From contig NC_052489.1 in the NCBI RefSeq assembly GCF_009730915.1, positions 27,583,916-27,647,915 on the forward strand: DNA of 64,000 bases. Reading direction: 5' to 3'. Below the pieces are notes generated by a model, which saw only the letters and a program-made list of their open reading frames with translations, searched no databases and had not been told where the DNA came from. The translations under genes and the position numbers were made by a program. Shown piece by piece: positions 10,770-22,500 of this stretch (positions within the stretch are counted from its first letter, which is position 1; every line of letters begins with the position of its first letter). The DNA comes from Dioscorea cayenensis subsp. rotundata. Lineage: Eukaryota; Streptophyta; Magnoliopsida; Dioscoreales; Dioscoreaceae.

Positions 10770-11959
10770 TCATCTTGTATAAATTTTTGAGCTAATGCAT
10801 CTCCCCTTGTTTGTGGCTTCTGAAAATAATAACATGGATGTTATACAAGAAAAAAAAACATCGGACAAAAATAAAGAACTAGTGAATATGATACAACATA
10901 AAAATACCTTTTTCTTGTTTCTAATTATTATTTCTTCAACTTTTGATTTCTTCCTTTTTGATGGTGGACGACCCTTACTCCGTACCTTTAAAGGTGTTAG
11001 AAATTTTTGGTGTGGCACATTAGTCTCCTCCGACAACTTAGGTTTAAACTTTTCATTTGAAGTTGTGTTGTCCATCAAAATACCAATTGCCCATGATGAT
11101 TTACACCGACAAACGGAGCAAATGGCATGTCATACTTATTCGTCAAGTATGTTGTATCAAAAAGAAATTACATCACCAAAGGCTTCATAAGCCGCTATAG
11201 ACCTCGCATCCGCCCAAAAAACATTTCTCAAACGACCTTCCTCATCCATGTCAATCAAATGGAAAAATTTTGTGTTTCTTTGTTGCATGCGAGAAAATAT
11301 TTTCCAAGTGCCACGGCATCACCAACACCAAAGCCTAAATCGCCTTTGCTTTGCAATATAATTCCTACAATCTTTCTCGAGTGTATGTTAAATTTTTCAT
11401 AACCCCCACTTTCAACCGCCAAGGAATGAAAAATTTTTTTAGCTTGAAAGCTTATTCCTGCTTGGTCGTTTAATTCAAGCCTTCTTTTGACATATGTATC
11501 AATTTTATTGCACTTTTGGAAACGAGCTTTTTGTGGGCTAAGTGCATGATTATGCTCCAAATTAACACTTGAAATGGTAAATCGCCCATCATTGCTAACA
11601 ATGACATTAATTTTGGCCGGACAATTTACTTTGGTGGATAGCCTTGGGTTGAATGAGTTTTTTGAAGTAGATATTCGTTTGCCACCTCTTGAACATGCTA
11701 GAGTGTAATATTTCAATTTTCCATCATCACCTAATCTAGTGCTTCTTTTGGTGATGCCGAATCCTTCATCCCGCGCGTACTTGATATACAATTTATAAAC
11801 TTCTTCTTCGGAATCAAGTATTATACCGGCCTCCGGCACAATATTTTCAACTAAATTCAAATCTACCGGTTTTTCTTTGGCATGTATTTCATAACTTGAA
11901 CATCCAACTTCCACATCATCTTTTCCTTGCTCATTACACCCAAGTATCACTTCTTCCAT
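10770..11959 (-). pseudogene. FAR1/MURA-type MULE transposase relic, internally deleted
   Basis: The 5' part (11959-11255, 234 codons) contains a FAR1 DNA-binding domain: EEVYKLYIKYARDEGFGITK, YYTLACSRGGKR, CPAKINVIVSNDGRFTIS and the zinc-ligand HNH in NLEHNHALSP. Just downstream, in other frames, come LIDMDEEGRLRNVFWADARS and NKYDMPFAPFVGVNHHGQ, the start of the MULE transposase domain. The sequence then jumps to VRSKGRPPSKRKKSKVEE (about 10990-10930), the tail found near the C terminus of FAR1-related proteins. The catalytic core and SWIM finger are therefore absent, and the frame is broken by stops and shifts. Family knowledge: FHY3/FAR1 transcription factors derive from such transposases; the surrounding TIRs and TSD show this one is still part of a transposon. 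Confidence 0.85.
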
Positions 11960-12349
11960 GTTCGTGCTTTAAGTAGACTTCTAAACAAAAATTAGACAAA
12001 CAATAAATTTACAAATTACGCAAACAATAAACACTCACATTTTTTTAGCTTTTGATCAAAATTAACAATTTAATCACCCACCATGATCTCTTTATAAATC
12101 AAAATAATAAGTACAAACTTAATCACCCAACATGATCTCTTTATAAACCAAAATACTTGTAACTAATTGTGTTTCCTGCACAATACTAATCAGAAATTTT
12201 TTATAATACAATCTTAATCATGATGATCTCTTTATAAACCAAAATACTTGTACCTAATTGTGTTTCATGCAAAATACTAATCAGAATTTTTTTTTTAAAT
12301 ACAAACTTAATCATCATAATACTAATCACTAATCAGAAATTATACCTTT

Positions 12350-12800
12350 GATGTAGCGGCCGGGAACGGGGGAGTGAAGCGGCCGGGAGTGGGAGAGGGA
12401 ACGGGGGAGTGAAGCGGCGACTGGGGCGACCGGGAGTGGGAGAGAAGGGAGCGGCGGGAGCGGCCACCGGGAGTGGGAGAGGGAAACGGTGGGAGCGGTG
12501 ACTGGGAGCCGGAAAGGGAAGCTGCGGGAGCCGCCACCGGGAGTGGGAGAGGGAAGCGGCAACTGGGAGCTGGAAAGGGAAGCGACGGGAGCGGCGGGAG
12601 TGGCGGGAGCGGAGCGGCCACCGGGATGGGAGAGGGAAGTGGCGGGGAGCGCAGACCGGAGAGGGGAATACCGGGAGCCGCAACCGGGAGTGGGAGAGGG
12701 AAGCGGCGGGAGCGACAGCTGAAGCGGGCAGCGACGGGAGCGGCGACCGGCGACCGGCGAGGGAAGCAACGGGAGAAGCCACCGGGATTGGGAGAGGGAC
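12350..12800. repeat. right GC-rich subterminal repeat array
   Basis: A dense array of 20-30-bp words related to CCGGGAGTGGGAGAGGGAAG with GCGGC or GCGAC spacers, at least ten copies, on the opposite strand sense to the left subterminal block. The purine-rich strand is the plus strand here, while the left block is pyrimidine rich, so the two form a long imperfect inverted relationship. The Pro/Arg/Ser-rich open frames on the minus strand are products of this composition. Confidence 0.8.
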
Positions 12801-12821
12801 TCACGTGAGAGAGAGAGAGAA

Positions 12822-12947
12822 TGAGATAGAGTGTTTCTCCCCTTTTTACTTTTTTTTTTAAATAAAAAAAAAAGAAAATCCACGTAACCAGCCACATCAG
12901 TCGTGTGGCTGGTTCGTGTGTTTTCTTCGCCTCATATAGCATTACTC
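12822..12947 (-). repeat. right terminal inverted repeat of the MULE
   Basis: Inverted partner of 7055-7188, with the same internal hairpin (AACCAGCCACA ... TGTGGCTGGTT). Followed directly by the second 9-bp target copy ATTATGGTT at 12948-12956. Confidence 0.9.
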
Positions 12948-13161
12948 ATTATGGTTGGTTGGATGGTAAAACATAGCATGCATTTCCTTTTTTTCTTTTT
13001 TAGATTATGATTTCATTCATTCTTATTATTATTGCACATTTAACTCATCTGGTCCATCGACAGAGCTCTGTAGCAAATGCACAAAATATAACAATTAGAT
13101 AAAACTTCCAAATAAAACATATCTCACATTTTTGTTTGCTAATATTTTTTTTTAATTATGA

Positions 13162-13632
13162 TGTTAGATTTTATATTTTGGTACTAGTGGATTCTATGTA
13201 GGCTTAGGGGTCTTATACCAAAAAGTCTCAAAACTTAGTGGCTCAACCCCTGTACCTATATATAAACCCATTATACTTCTATCACACAACCAATGTGGTA
13301 CTATATTTTTAACACCCTCCCTCAAGTTCAACTCAGTCGAACTTGCTCAGACTTATACACTAAAAATCTGTTTACTAAGACTTGTTTACTACTTTGTGTC
13401 TCAGAAGTCCTACACACATGGACTTGTATACTATTTGTATCTCAGAGATCCTACTTACATAGATTTGTACACTACTTGTGTGATACCATGTTAGATTTTA
13501 TATTTTGGTACTAGTTGGCCCCATATAGGCTCTATATGGATTTCTTACACCAAAAAGTCTCAAGACTTAGTGGCTCAACCCTTGTATCTATATATAAACT
13601 CATTATACTGATGTGGTACTATATTTTTAACA
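13162..13632 (-). mobile_element. TRIM (terminal-repeat retrotransposon in miniature)
   Basis: Two direct repeats, 13162-13314 (153 bp) and 13489-13632 (144 bp), each begin TGTTAGATTTTATATTTTGG and end TTTTTAACA, the TG...CA form of short LTRs. They enclose only about 174 bp. Read on the minus strand, TGGTATCA immediately follows the upstream repeat, matching the start of the tRNA-iMet primer-binding site, and a purine run GAGGGAGGG immediately precedes the downstream repeat, as a polypurine tract should. Flanking bases TATGA and GATGA are an approximate 5-bp target duplication. There is no coding capacity, which is normal for TRIMs. Differences between the repeats suggest an old insertion. 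Confidence 0.82.
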
Positions 13633-14177
13633 GATGAAATATGAACCAATCATATCAAAACATGTACAAATGTGGAGTTAATACTTCAACATACCATACG
13701 TTCATCTTGCATGAGTGATCTTATACAAAAACTCCGATGTCAATAAACCAAAAAATTGTTGGCTTATGTACGTGCCAATATCTAGAGAAGCATATATTTG
13801 AGGAACATGGGAGATTTTTTGTTTTTTAATCAACAAACCGAATATCCATTTCATAACCAAAAGATTTTTCCGAAATTCATATAATAAATTAATAATCACC
13901 CAAAATTATGCCAATCAATCATCACAAGGTAAAAACAAAAAACAACAATAAATGTTGTGAGATCTAACTAAAATTTTATTTAAAAAAAACACTAGTTCTA
14001 GTTCCAAATACATTTCATACTCATTAATTGGCATTAACTTTGTTTTTCCTTTTCAAAACCATCAATATGAAGATTTCAAATTATTTTAAATGATCATTAA
14101 TTAATGAGCTAGAAAATGTCACTAAAATTTGTACAAACAGCAATATTTTTTTCCTTTAAAGAATCCCAAAGAGGAGA
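13633..14177. other. intergenic / 3' flank
   Basis: AT-rich DNA between the TRIM and the stop codon of the TIGR01589-domain gene, holding at least the 3' UTR of that gene. Nothing else recognised. Confidence 0.5.
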
Positions 14178-16187
14178 TCACTGCATGAAATACTGAGATG
14201 ATGATGGAATATCAACACCGTTATTACTGAAATTTTGCACCCCAGAAGCATGATTTGAGGCTTTGGCTTCATTCCCAGGTACACCTAAAAGATAATTATC
14301 AAATGTAAACATTGAGCTCTTAGAATCAATGTAACAAAAAGAAAAAAAATCCATAGTAGAAGCTTGAGACAACAAACCATTGACTGCTTGCCAACTGAAG
14401 AACTGATCAAAAGAATGAGGTTGGCCCAAAAAACCATCAACTGTTGTTGGCATATTGAATTGTTGTTGTTCCATCAATCCCAAGTTGTTGGAGGTTGAAT
14501 ATGGTGCAACTGAAATTCCTTGTGGCCTAACATTAAACTTACTGTAATTTGGAGGAGCCTGATTTATAAACCCATATTCATGTGCAGGAAAACCCAAGGG
14601 TGGTGCACCAGCACTAAATGAAATTTGGTCCATGCCATTCATTCCTTGACACACTTGCATGTTTCCATTCTGGCTTGATGGGATTCCATTGAAACCATTC
14701 CCATTTTCCATTAAAGAACCCCAAGTCCCTCCATTGCATAGTGCATTACCCGGTGTTACTAAGGCTGGTGTTTGTTGAGCAACATTGGATGCATTTTGAG
14801 CTTCTGGAACAAGATGTATAAAAGAAATGAATCCAAAATTTATATACTTCATATTAAATATGTCAGAATAAAATTCTTGTACACTGCTGCTACTAGTGTC
14901 TATACCTTTGGCCTCAATTACTGCGGCAGTGAGTTTGTTGAACTCCATGCATTGCTCCATCAGTATTAGTCTCAAATAATATTCTTTAAAGAAGATCTGG
15001 TTGTTGTCTTCTAACTGTTGCCAAACTGATAAAAGAAAACACATAAAGATATCAAAATTCAGATGGACAGTCATGACAAGGTTGATTCTAGTGCATAAGT
15101 TTCTCACTAATATGGATTTCAAGCTAATGCTAGTTAACCAAGGGGGAATGTTTTGTTAATTTCAAAAGTTCAATTTCACTCTTTTGTTGAAATCCTATTA
15201 CATAATTAGAAGAAAAGTTCTTGATTTCACTTGGCTAATTACATTCTAAAGGAGATGGAAGGTATTTTTCAGTAGGGTAATAAATAGAGAATCATTAATT
15301 AAAAGCTAATTCCACACCATGCTTATGTCTGAGCTTCAATCAAGACTAGTGTTAATTATAACCATAAAAATAAATTGTGCAAAAAGTTAATGAAAATACA
15401 AGAAAAAAATGATGGTTGATTACCTAGGTGGGTAAGAAGAGGATTAATCCCTTTATCACGGTGGAGTTCATCAACTGTTTCTCCCTCGTTCATATACTTT
15501 TGAAGGCAACATTCAATGAGTGTTTGTATCTGAAATTAAGATAAGAAGATTTGAGTTGCAACACTAAAGATTTACCAAGATAATTATCAAGAAAAAAGTT
15601 TCAGAGATAACACAGATAGAGAGACATATTTGAACTAAGATTGGTTGCGAAAAGTGTTACATGAATACTTTACACATTGATTTTATGGCTCTGAGTCTGA
15701 GCTCACTCATTGGATTTCACAATGTAAATTTTAGTTTTGAATAACATCTTGGATGATGACAATCATGCTATAAAATAAAATGTTTGGTTCTACATATTAG
15801 GTCAACTGTCCATAGTTATCATATATTATTATAAACAAGTGTCTATATACATGCATGGATTCGTGTACATATATATATATGCCTATGCATGTAGAATTTA
15901 TGAAAGTTGTGCCATCAATGTAAAAAGGTATAAAAAAATTCTCAAGATCAAAGATAACGTCCAGCTAAAAAAAATAACTAGAGAAGCAAGCTACTTATGT
16001 ATTAATGCAGCATCATAACTTATTTAAGAATAAATAATAAAAACAGAACATACTTTTAAAAATATATAGCAAAGATTGTACAAGGTATACTGATCTTTTA
16101 ACAAGATGAACATTCATAGATTAAGTTGAAAGGGTGTCTTACATGCTTCAGATCTTCCATTGTTGGAAAACTCACTACTTGATTCAT
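14178..16187 (-). CDS. plant-specific TIGR01589-domain protein
   Basis: Four coding exons: 16143-16187, 15424-15529, 14906-15025 and 14178-14803, giving 298 residues. The first three encode the plant-specific domain: MNQVVSFPTMEDLKH, IQTLIECCLQKYMNEGETVD, then VWQQLEDNNQIFFKEYYLRL followed by ILMEQCMEFNKL. I recall this as the TIGR01589 family (IQ.LIE.CL..YM...E.V, VW..LE..N..FF..Y..RL). The remaining 200 residues are rich in Asn, Gln, Gly, Ser and Pro and look disordered. No enzymatic motif is present; the family function is not known to me, and a nuclear regulatory role would be a guess. All junctions are GT-AG with matching phases. The first exon is tiny (45 nt), so the 5' UTR must be further upstream, in the duplicated region to the right. 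Confidence 0.85.
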
Positions 16188-16236
16188 GGTTGTGGTGAAA
16201 TGCTTAATGACTCAAATATATGTCCAACAGAGATAT

Positions 16237-19200
16237 GCCTGCATGATGAATTTTTCATATGTTTAATTCCGAAGGGTTCTTGAATATTGATAAACACAAC
16301 AAAGAAATAACAAAATTTAATACATTTCCCACATAACATCATATTTGAATATATATACTATCGTACAATATTAAAACTACAATGTCCAATGTGTTTGTAT
16401 TTGTGTGTATCTATGCAAATGCATCAAATGCCAGGTTAGATTATCACATGATTTTTTTTAATAAAAGTAGATAGACCACTTATTTATTGAAATTAATCAC
16501 ATAATTTCATTGTTCAAGAGAATAAATTTGCAAAATAACATATGATGCAGCAGAGAATGGTTCCATAAATTATAATATATATATATATCTTGACATCTAA
16601 TTATCCAATCGGTGCCCCCATAAAATCCTTAATTAAATGCTACCCTAAGGAACATCAAAAGTATTAACGTTTACAATCTAAATCAAAAAACAACAAAATT
16701 ACACAACTACTTAGGAGAAGAAAAAAAATTAGATGTTCTTTGTCCTTTGAAATTTTCTGGAAAGAAAAAAAATCAATCCGTTTGTTTTTGATAAATCAGT
16801 AATTTTGCTCTTCATAAAGCATTCAGATTCTTAATAATTCAATAATTAGAAAAATAAGGCAATCAATAATGCAATCAAAGCATTATCCCAAGACCACTAT
16901 AAAGAAACATGAGAACAAGAAAAAGAAAAAGCTTACCTCTACAAGAAACTTCCATCATAATACTTCTTTATCAAAATCAAGAATCAAACCTCACTAAGGA
17001 GAAATATTTTTTTTTTAACAATTCAATAATAATCAAGAAGGCAATCAATGATGCAATAAGTTGTGATTTATTTATTTTTATCAAAGCATTGATCTCAAAA
17101 CCACTAAAAAAACACTAAAAATAAAATAAAATAAAGAATAAAAAATATCAAGCACCTAGGAAACCAAGATCAAAATTAAAAGCTTACCTCTTTGAGAAAC
17201 TTCAACGAGATGCTTCGCTTTATTGAAATCAAGAATCTAACACCACCAAAATCTTGATTAAAATCAGGATAAAAGTGCTATAAGTAAGAAAAGATCATGA
17301 AAAAGAATAACAACTTCATTAACCACGCACTGATATATTAATAAGGAGCACCCAAAATTGACATGCATAAAATCTTATATAGAGTTATAAATCATATAAA
17401 TCAAATCCTATTAAGACTCAAACTTATTAGTTTTCCTCAAACTTGGAGTGTATAACTATACTCACACTATTTCATATTTATTGTGTGCCTCTATTTTAGG
17501 GTTTGGCGAAAGATTCATAGGTAAAAGTGGAGGAAAATTAAAATTTAAGGAGAGCAAAAGTGTTTCCCGCTTTCTTAATTTTGAAATTATTTTAATTCGA
17601 GTTGGAAACTAATATTTGAGTTAGATTTAAAAGAGTTATTTAAAAAATAATAATCAATGAACTAATTGATTAAAAAAATTTCAAATTATTCTAATTTGCA
17701 CGATAATGTTTATTTTTGGGGAACATGTGGTTTATAGAGTTATTAATTGGTGGTTAAACATGTATTTTGTTGTCAAATAATTTTAATTGAATTTAAAGTT
17801 TGCTTTTTTAATGAAATAGAATTAAGGTTGTATAAAATTGAAATGCAATGATAGAAATGAATATGAGAATTACGTGTGTACGTGTGTGTGTAATGATACA
17901 AATAAAATTTCCAACTAATTAAAAGAGAAATCATACTGTTAAAAAAGTTTAAAATATAATTTGATAAAAATCCCTATAATTTTGATATAATATAAACAAT
18001 ATTTTCTAATTGCAAAGAGTTTAATTAGTTGGGATTTCACAAATTTACTTTAAACTATATTAATTATAAAACAAATGTGTTTTTAATTAATATATATTAT
18101 ATACCTACATGATGAATTCTTGATAAGGTAGGTACATAAAAATTAGAGGAAGTCTCAATTCCAAAGGGCTTTTGTTGAATATTGATGAAATCAAAGAAAG
18201 AAAACATCAGTATTGTCATATATGTATATATACCATTGCATAATATCAAAACTATAATATGAGGTGTTTCGTGCATGCATAAATATACACAAATATATAA
18301 AAAAATTATCATGTCAAACCTTAATTAGACGCTACCCTAAGAGGTGTTCTATAGTTTTTTGAAAATTTTTGAAAAAAAATTAGTTTGATATAGACAAATC
18401 TATGATTTTGTTTTTCATCCCGTAATCAAATTTTTAATGATTCCATAATAATCAAGAAGGCAATAAAACGATGCAATCAAAGTATTAATCCCAAAATCAC
18501 TATAAAAACGCATTAAAAAATAAGGAAAAAAATTTAGCTCTCAAAAAGCCAAAGAACAAGAAAAAGAGCTTACCTCATCTGCAACCTTAAAAGATTTTAT
18601 TGAAATTAGGAATGAAATTTCATCTCTAAGAAACACAAAAATTTATATAATTACAAGTCCTACCAAGACTCAAACTGATTAATCATACTCAAATTTGAAA
18701 TATATATTTAAACTGAAAATATATCCTCTTTTCACTCAATTTGAATTTTAAATAAATGCATGATTATGAGCTTGTATTTTGGGTTGACCGTTGACCTCCA
18801 ACATGTATATGAAGTGCCTCTCATTTCGATCTCGAGTTTGAAACCTCTTAAGCACAATGAAAAAAATAAAAAGATGTTTGTCGCTAATTTGCCAATATAT
18901 ATATTTATATATACCTCTCATTTGATTTGGTCAAAATGAGACTCTAATTGGTTTAAATGTGGAAAAGTAGAGGAGAAATAAAATTTAACTGGAGGAGTAA
19001 GGAAGTGCTCAAGTCCCGTTTTCCCGCTATTCATTTATTTTAATTCAAGTTCAAAGACAACTTAATTCACTTGGGATAGATTTAAAGGGGTTGCTTTTAA
19101 AATTAATAAACTAATTAATTTTAAAAAAAAAATTAAAGTTGGTTGTAATTTGTATTTATATAATGTAGTTTTCTAGTAATATGTGTTTGAGTATGTAACC

Positions 19201-19456
19201 CCTCGTAAAATAATTTTAATTGAATTTGAAGTTTGTTTTTTTTTAATATAATAGAATTATGTTTTTTTTTTTTGGGTAAATTGAGATGCAATAATAGTAA
19301 TGCATAGGACAATTAACTATATAATGACGCAAACAAAATTTCCAACTAATAAAAAAACAAATCAAAATGTTAAAAAATTTTCTAAAAGATATATATATTT
19401 TTTATTGTATAGAGTATAATCAGTTTGGATTTCACAAATTTATTTTAAACTATTTT
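16237..19456. repeat. tandem segmental duplication of the 5' leader/promoter region
   Basis: Block A (about 16237-18069) and block B (about 18102-19456) are diverged direct copies. Shared landmarks in the same order: CATGATGAATT (16240, 18107), TTGAATATTGAT (about 16282 and 18175), GATTTCACAAATTTA (about 18031 and 19429), ATAATTTTAATTGAATTT (about 17779 and 19210). Within them a shorter unit ending in a minus-strand splice donor (plus-strand GCTTACCT at 16931, 17182 and 18568) is present three times, so the upstream exon appears triplicated. No coding sequence is seen. The copies are well diverged, so the event is old. The arrangement would supply alternative first exons or promoters for the minus-strand gene at 14178-16187 (inference). 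Confidence 0.75.
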
Positions 19457-19557
19457 CAATAGCCACAATTCTGAAAAGGCTGAATAAATTGACTGAACAA
19501 AGCTGATATTGAATATCAGAACATCAAAGAAAACATGCAACAAAATATCATAAAATT

Positions 19558-22500
19558 TCAAAAATCAGTAATGTAGTTTTCCGGCTTAAACCAGAGGGAG
19601 AAATCAATCCCCTTGTTCTTCAGATTCTCAGTAGCAGTACCTATCCTCTTCAAGAGCTGCATTTTTTAATTTTAAAGCAATGAACACCAGACAAGAAGAA
19701 CAATCTATGTATTGTAGAACATTACCACAAACCTTTCCATGAAGCCGACCGTTCGAAACCAAAACAGACCGATCAAAAACTGTGAACTTTCCGCCATCCA
19801 TGCGTGTGACAATGCCACCAGCTTCTTCGACTAACTATTTCAGATAATGTGAATTATACAGCATTAGAGATGTTTGAGTATAAAAGTTTAATCACATTCA
19901 GATAACAATGGACATACACCTAAGTGACAAGACATAAACATTGGACTCACCAAGACACCAGCAGCCATATCCCATGGCTTCAATCGATACTCCCAGTAAG
20001 CTTCTACAATTCCTAGGGCCACATGTGACATATCCACGGCGGCGGCACCAAGTCTCCTAACACCCTGTTCATGGCATTCAGAAATCAGGACCTACTAGTA
20101 AACATGATAGTGTCTCCTTCATAGATGTAGATATATGGGTTTGCATACCCTGCTGATATCGGTGAATTCCTTGAATAAATTTATGTTGGTTTCCCATGCG
20201 TCATCATGATCATATCCAAAGCCAGTTACTAGAAGAGAACGCTCCACCTGAAGAGAGTGGTTGAATCATATTTACAGATTATGCAAGTCAATCAGTAACT
20301 TGCAAGAATAGGTTTTATCATTGTCGCTATTGTTTAACCTTGAAAATGTAATTCAAACCAAACAAATAGCTCCAAAGTCAGCTATAACAACAAAGAACCA
20401 AAGCATATAAAAGATGGAAACAAGCTTGAACCTAATTTTGGAAAAATAGATGGTGCCAGCAATTCAATCTGAATCCTGGAACTTCAGATACTTCCAACTA
20501 GAAGTCTTCGTTAAGGTAAGTCAGCATCTCATGAATGGAATGAAGGGAGAATAAAATATTTGTAACTAATTTATCTAAAAATTTCTTTACCATCCTTGTT
20601 GCTTAAAAAAAAAGTAGATAAATGGAAAAAATCCTAAGTCAACGGATCTAGTTCACCCTTTCAAAGGCAACTAACTAAATATAACAGCAGCTGAATACAA
20701 TCAGCTAACATTTGGCATGCAAACTACCTTGTATTGTGCCTTCCAATTAACAAGAGACGAGAAAAGAGTGAAGACAACTAAAAGAGTATTTCTAGCAGTA
20801 TAAGTTAGAGATTGCTTCATAGAAAATTATGATATACCTCTTCAGTCTTACTAACATGAATCTTTTGCCCATTACAAAATGCACCACCACCTGCAAATGC
20901 CATTATTTAACTCACTATAATTCAACAATTAACAAGGACATATTAGTTTGCAATCATAAGTTCTCACCAGATATTGCACAAAATGTGCGAGTATTCCAAC
21001 ACATTGGGCCACCCACAAACTCCACCTAAGAAAAGGGAAAGTTGTCTTGTAAAACAACAGAAAACTAAATTCCATTTAAGGTGGCCAAAGAGATCACACC
21101 TCTGAGGCCCTGCATCTCATTCATTTCTATATAAGTGAAACAATAGACAATCAAATTAGAAAGGAAAGGTTGGGAATACCACAGAGGCAGCAGCTGGTTT
21201 GCCACGAAAGAGAACTCCTACTGATACAGCAAAGCTAGGGTAACCATGTGCAAAATTTGTAGTGCCATCTACATAAAAAATGAACAAACTCTCACTCACA
21301 ATGAAAATGCAAAACATCTATTCAGAAACAATAACTACAGGTGAATCATTTGCAAGAATGGAAGACTGGCATAACTCAAAACAAGTGCAGTGTAAATTCA
21401 GATACAATATCAACTTATCAATGAATATTCGACTGATCATCAATTATGTTACGTGATTTCATAGTCATCCGTAACATAAATGTAGATTTTTCTGGAAGAA
21501 CACATAGTTGTGTCAAATAGAGCATGTGCTTCGTGACTCAGCAGGTTGTTAGACTGTGACAATGGGTTAGGACAGGACAACCATTCTACTGGGCTGGCTT
21601 TGTCAAGTGTTTGTAATCTGACAATCAGAGACTGACATTCTAACATATGTATTTGACAAGAGAAAGGATTGACTATGTTACTTGAGGCAAGTAATTTTTC
21701 TTCTAACTTTTGCATACATTAGAAATGGAAACCTTTCCACTGGTTCAATTAGTGATTAATAATTGAACTTTCAGACACCAATGCTACTAGGAGGTCATGG
21801 CACAATGCTTCTAACACCATATTGAATCCTTCTACTTTGGTATAACTTTGTTTGCCAAATGTGAGAACATAATTTCACAACTAAAACCACTCTTTCAACA
21901 AGTAAATAGGCTGTCTTAATAACTAACGCAAAATTCAACAATTTCTTTATTAGTCATTTCTTATCTGTAGAAGAGAATACTGATCTTATCAGAAAATGTC
22001 AACAAAAACAAGTACTTTTAAATTTGTTACAACAAGTGCCAAGTAATCAAACCTAAAGGGTCGATACACCAAAGATATTCAGACTTTGGGTTCCCAATAA
22101 AGCCACCTTCCTCCCCAAGAATAAGATGGTCACTGAAGTTTTTTCTTACCACTTCAAGTATAGCAGATTCACTGGATTTATCTGTGCTGCATGTATGGCA
22201 GTGCTAACAAAAATTCAATGTAATCCAAATTTAAAACCAGTATTCAAATATTGAGAACTTATTCGGAAACTTAAATGTTGACAAGCAATCCAAAATCATG
22301 CAGAGCAATCTCACTGCCAAAAGAAATGGCAATTTCACAACAAAAAAAATTAATGGAAACATAGTATAGCAATAAAATGGCATGAGAATATACACATTTT
22401 TTTGGCTCGTAACAAAATGACATCTATGTGATGGCCATCATGACTCATTCCATGAACAAAAATTTAGAATACATCTCTCCTAAATGTTGAATCATGTAGA

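Larger units (their letters stand above)
7055..12947. mobile_element. Mutator-like element (MULE), 5.9 kb, with TIRs and 9-bp TSD
   Basis: Both ends read GAGTAATGCTATATGAGGCG inward and stay alike for about 130 bp (7055-7188 and 12822-12947). The element is flanked by identical 9-bp direct repeats, ATTATGGTT, at 7046-7054 and 12948-12956, the target-site size diagnostic of Mutator elements. Inside, left to right: a GC-rich subterminal region, an extra internal copy of the end sequence, a spliced gene-like tail on the plus strand, an A-rich minisatellite, a FAR1/MURA-type transposase relic on the minus strand, and a second GC-rich subterminal region. Most of the transposase is missing, so it should depend on a relative for movement. 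The perfect target duplication suggests a fairly recent insertion. Confidence 0.9.

Noticed and set aside
12329-12942. Long Pro/Ser/Arg-rich open frames on the minus strand, up to 200 codons
   Set aside because: They arise from the GC-rich subterminal repeat array of the Mutator-like element; three overlapping frames are open at once and none has a domain.
14283-14335. Mini-intron in the last exon of the TIGR01589-domain gene
   Set aside because: GTTACATTG...TTTTAG would be only about 50 nt; the exon is open throughout, so no intron was called.
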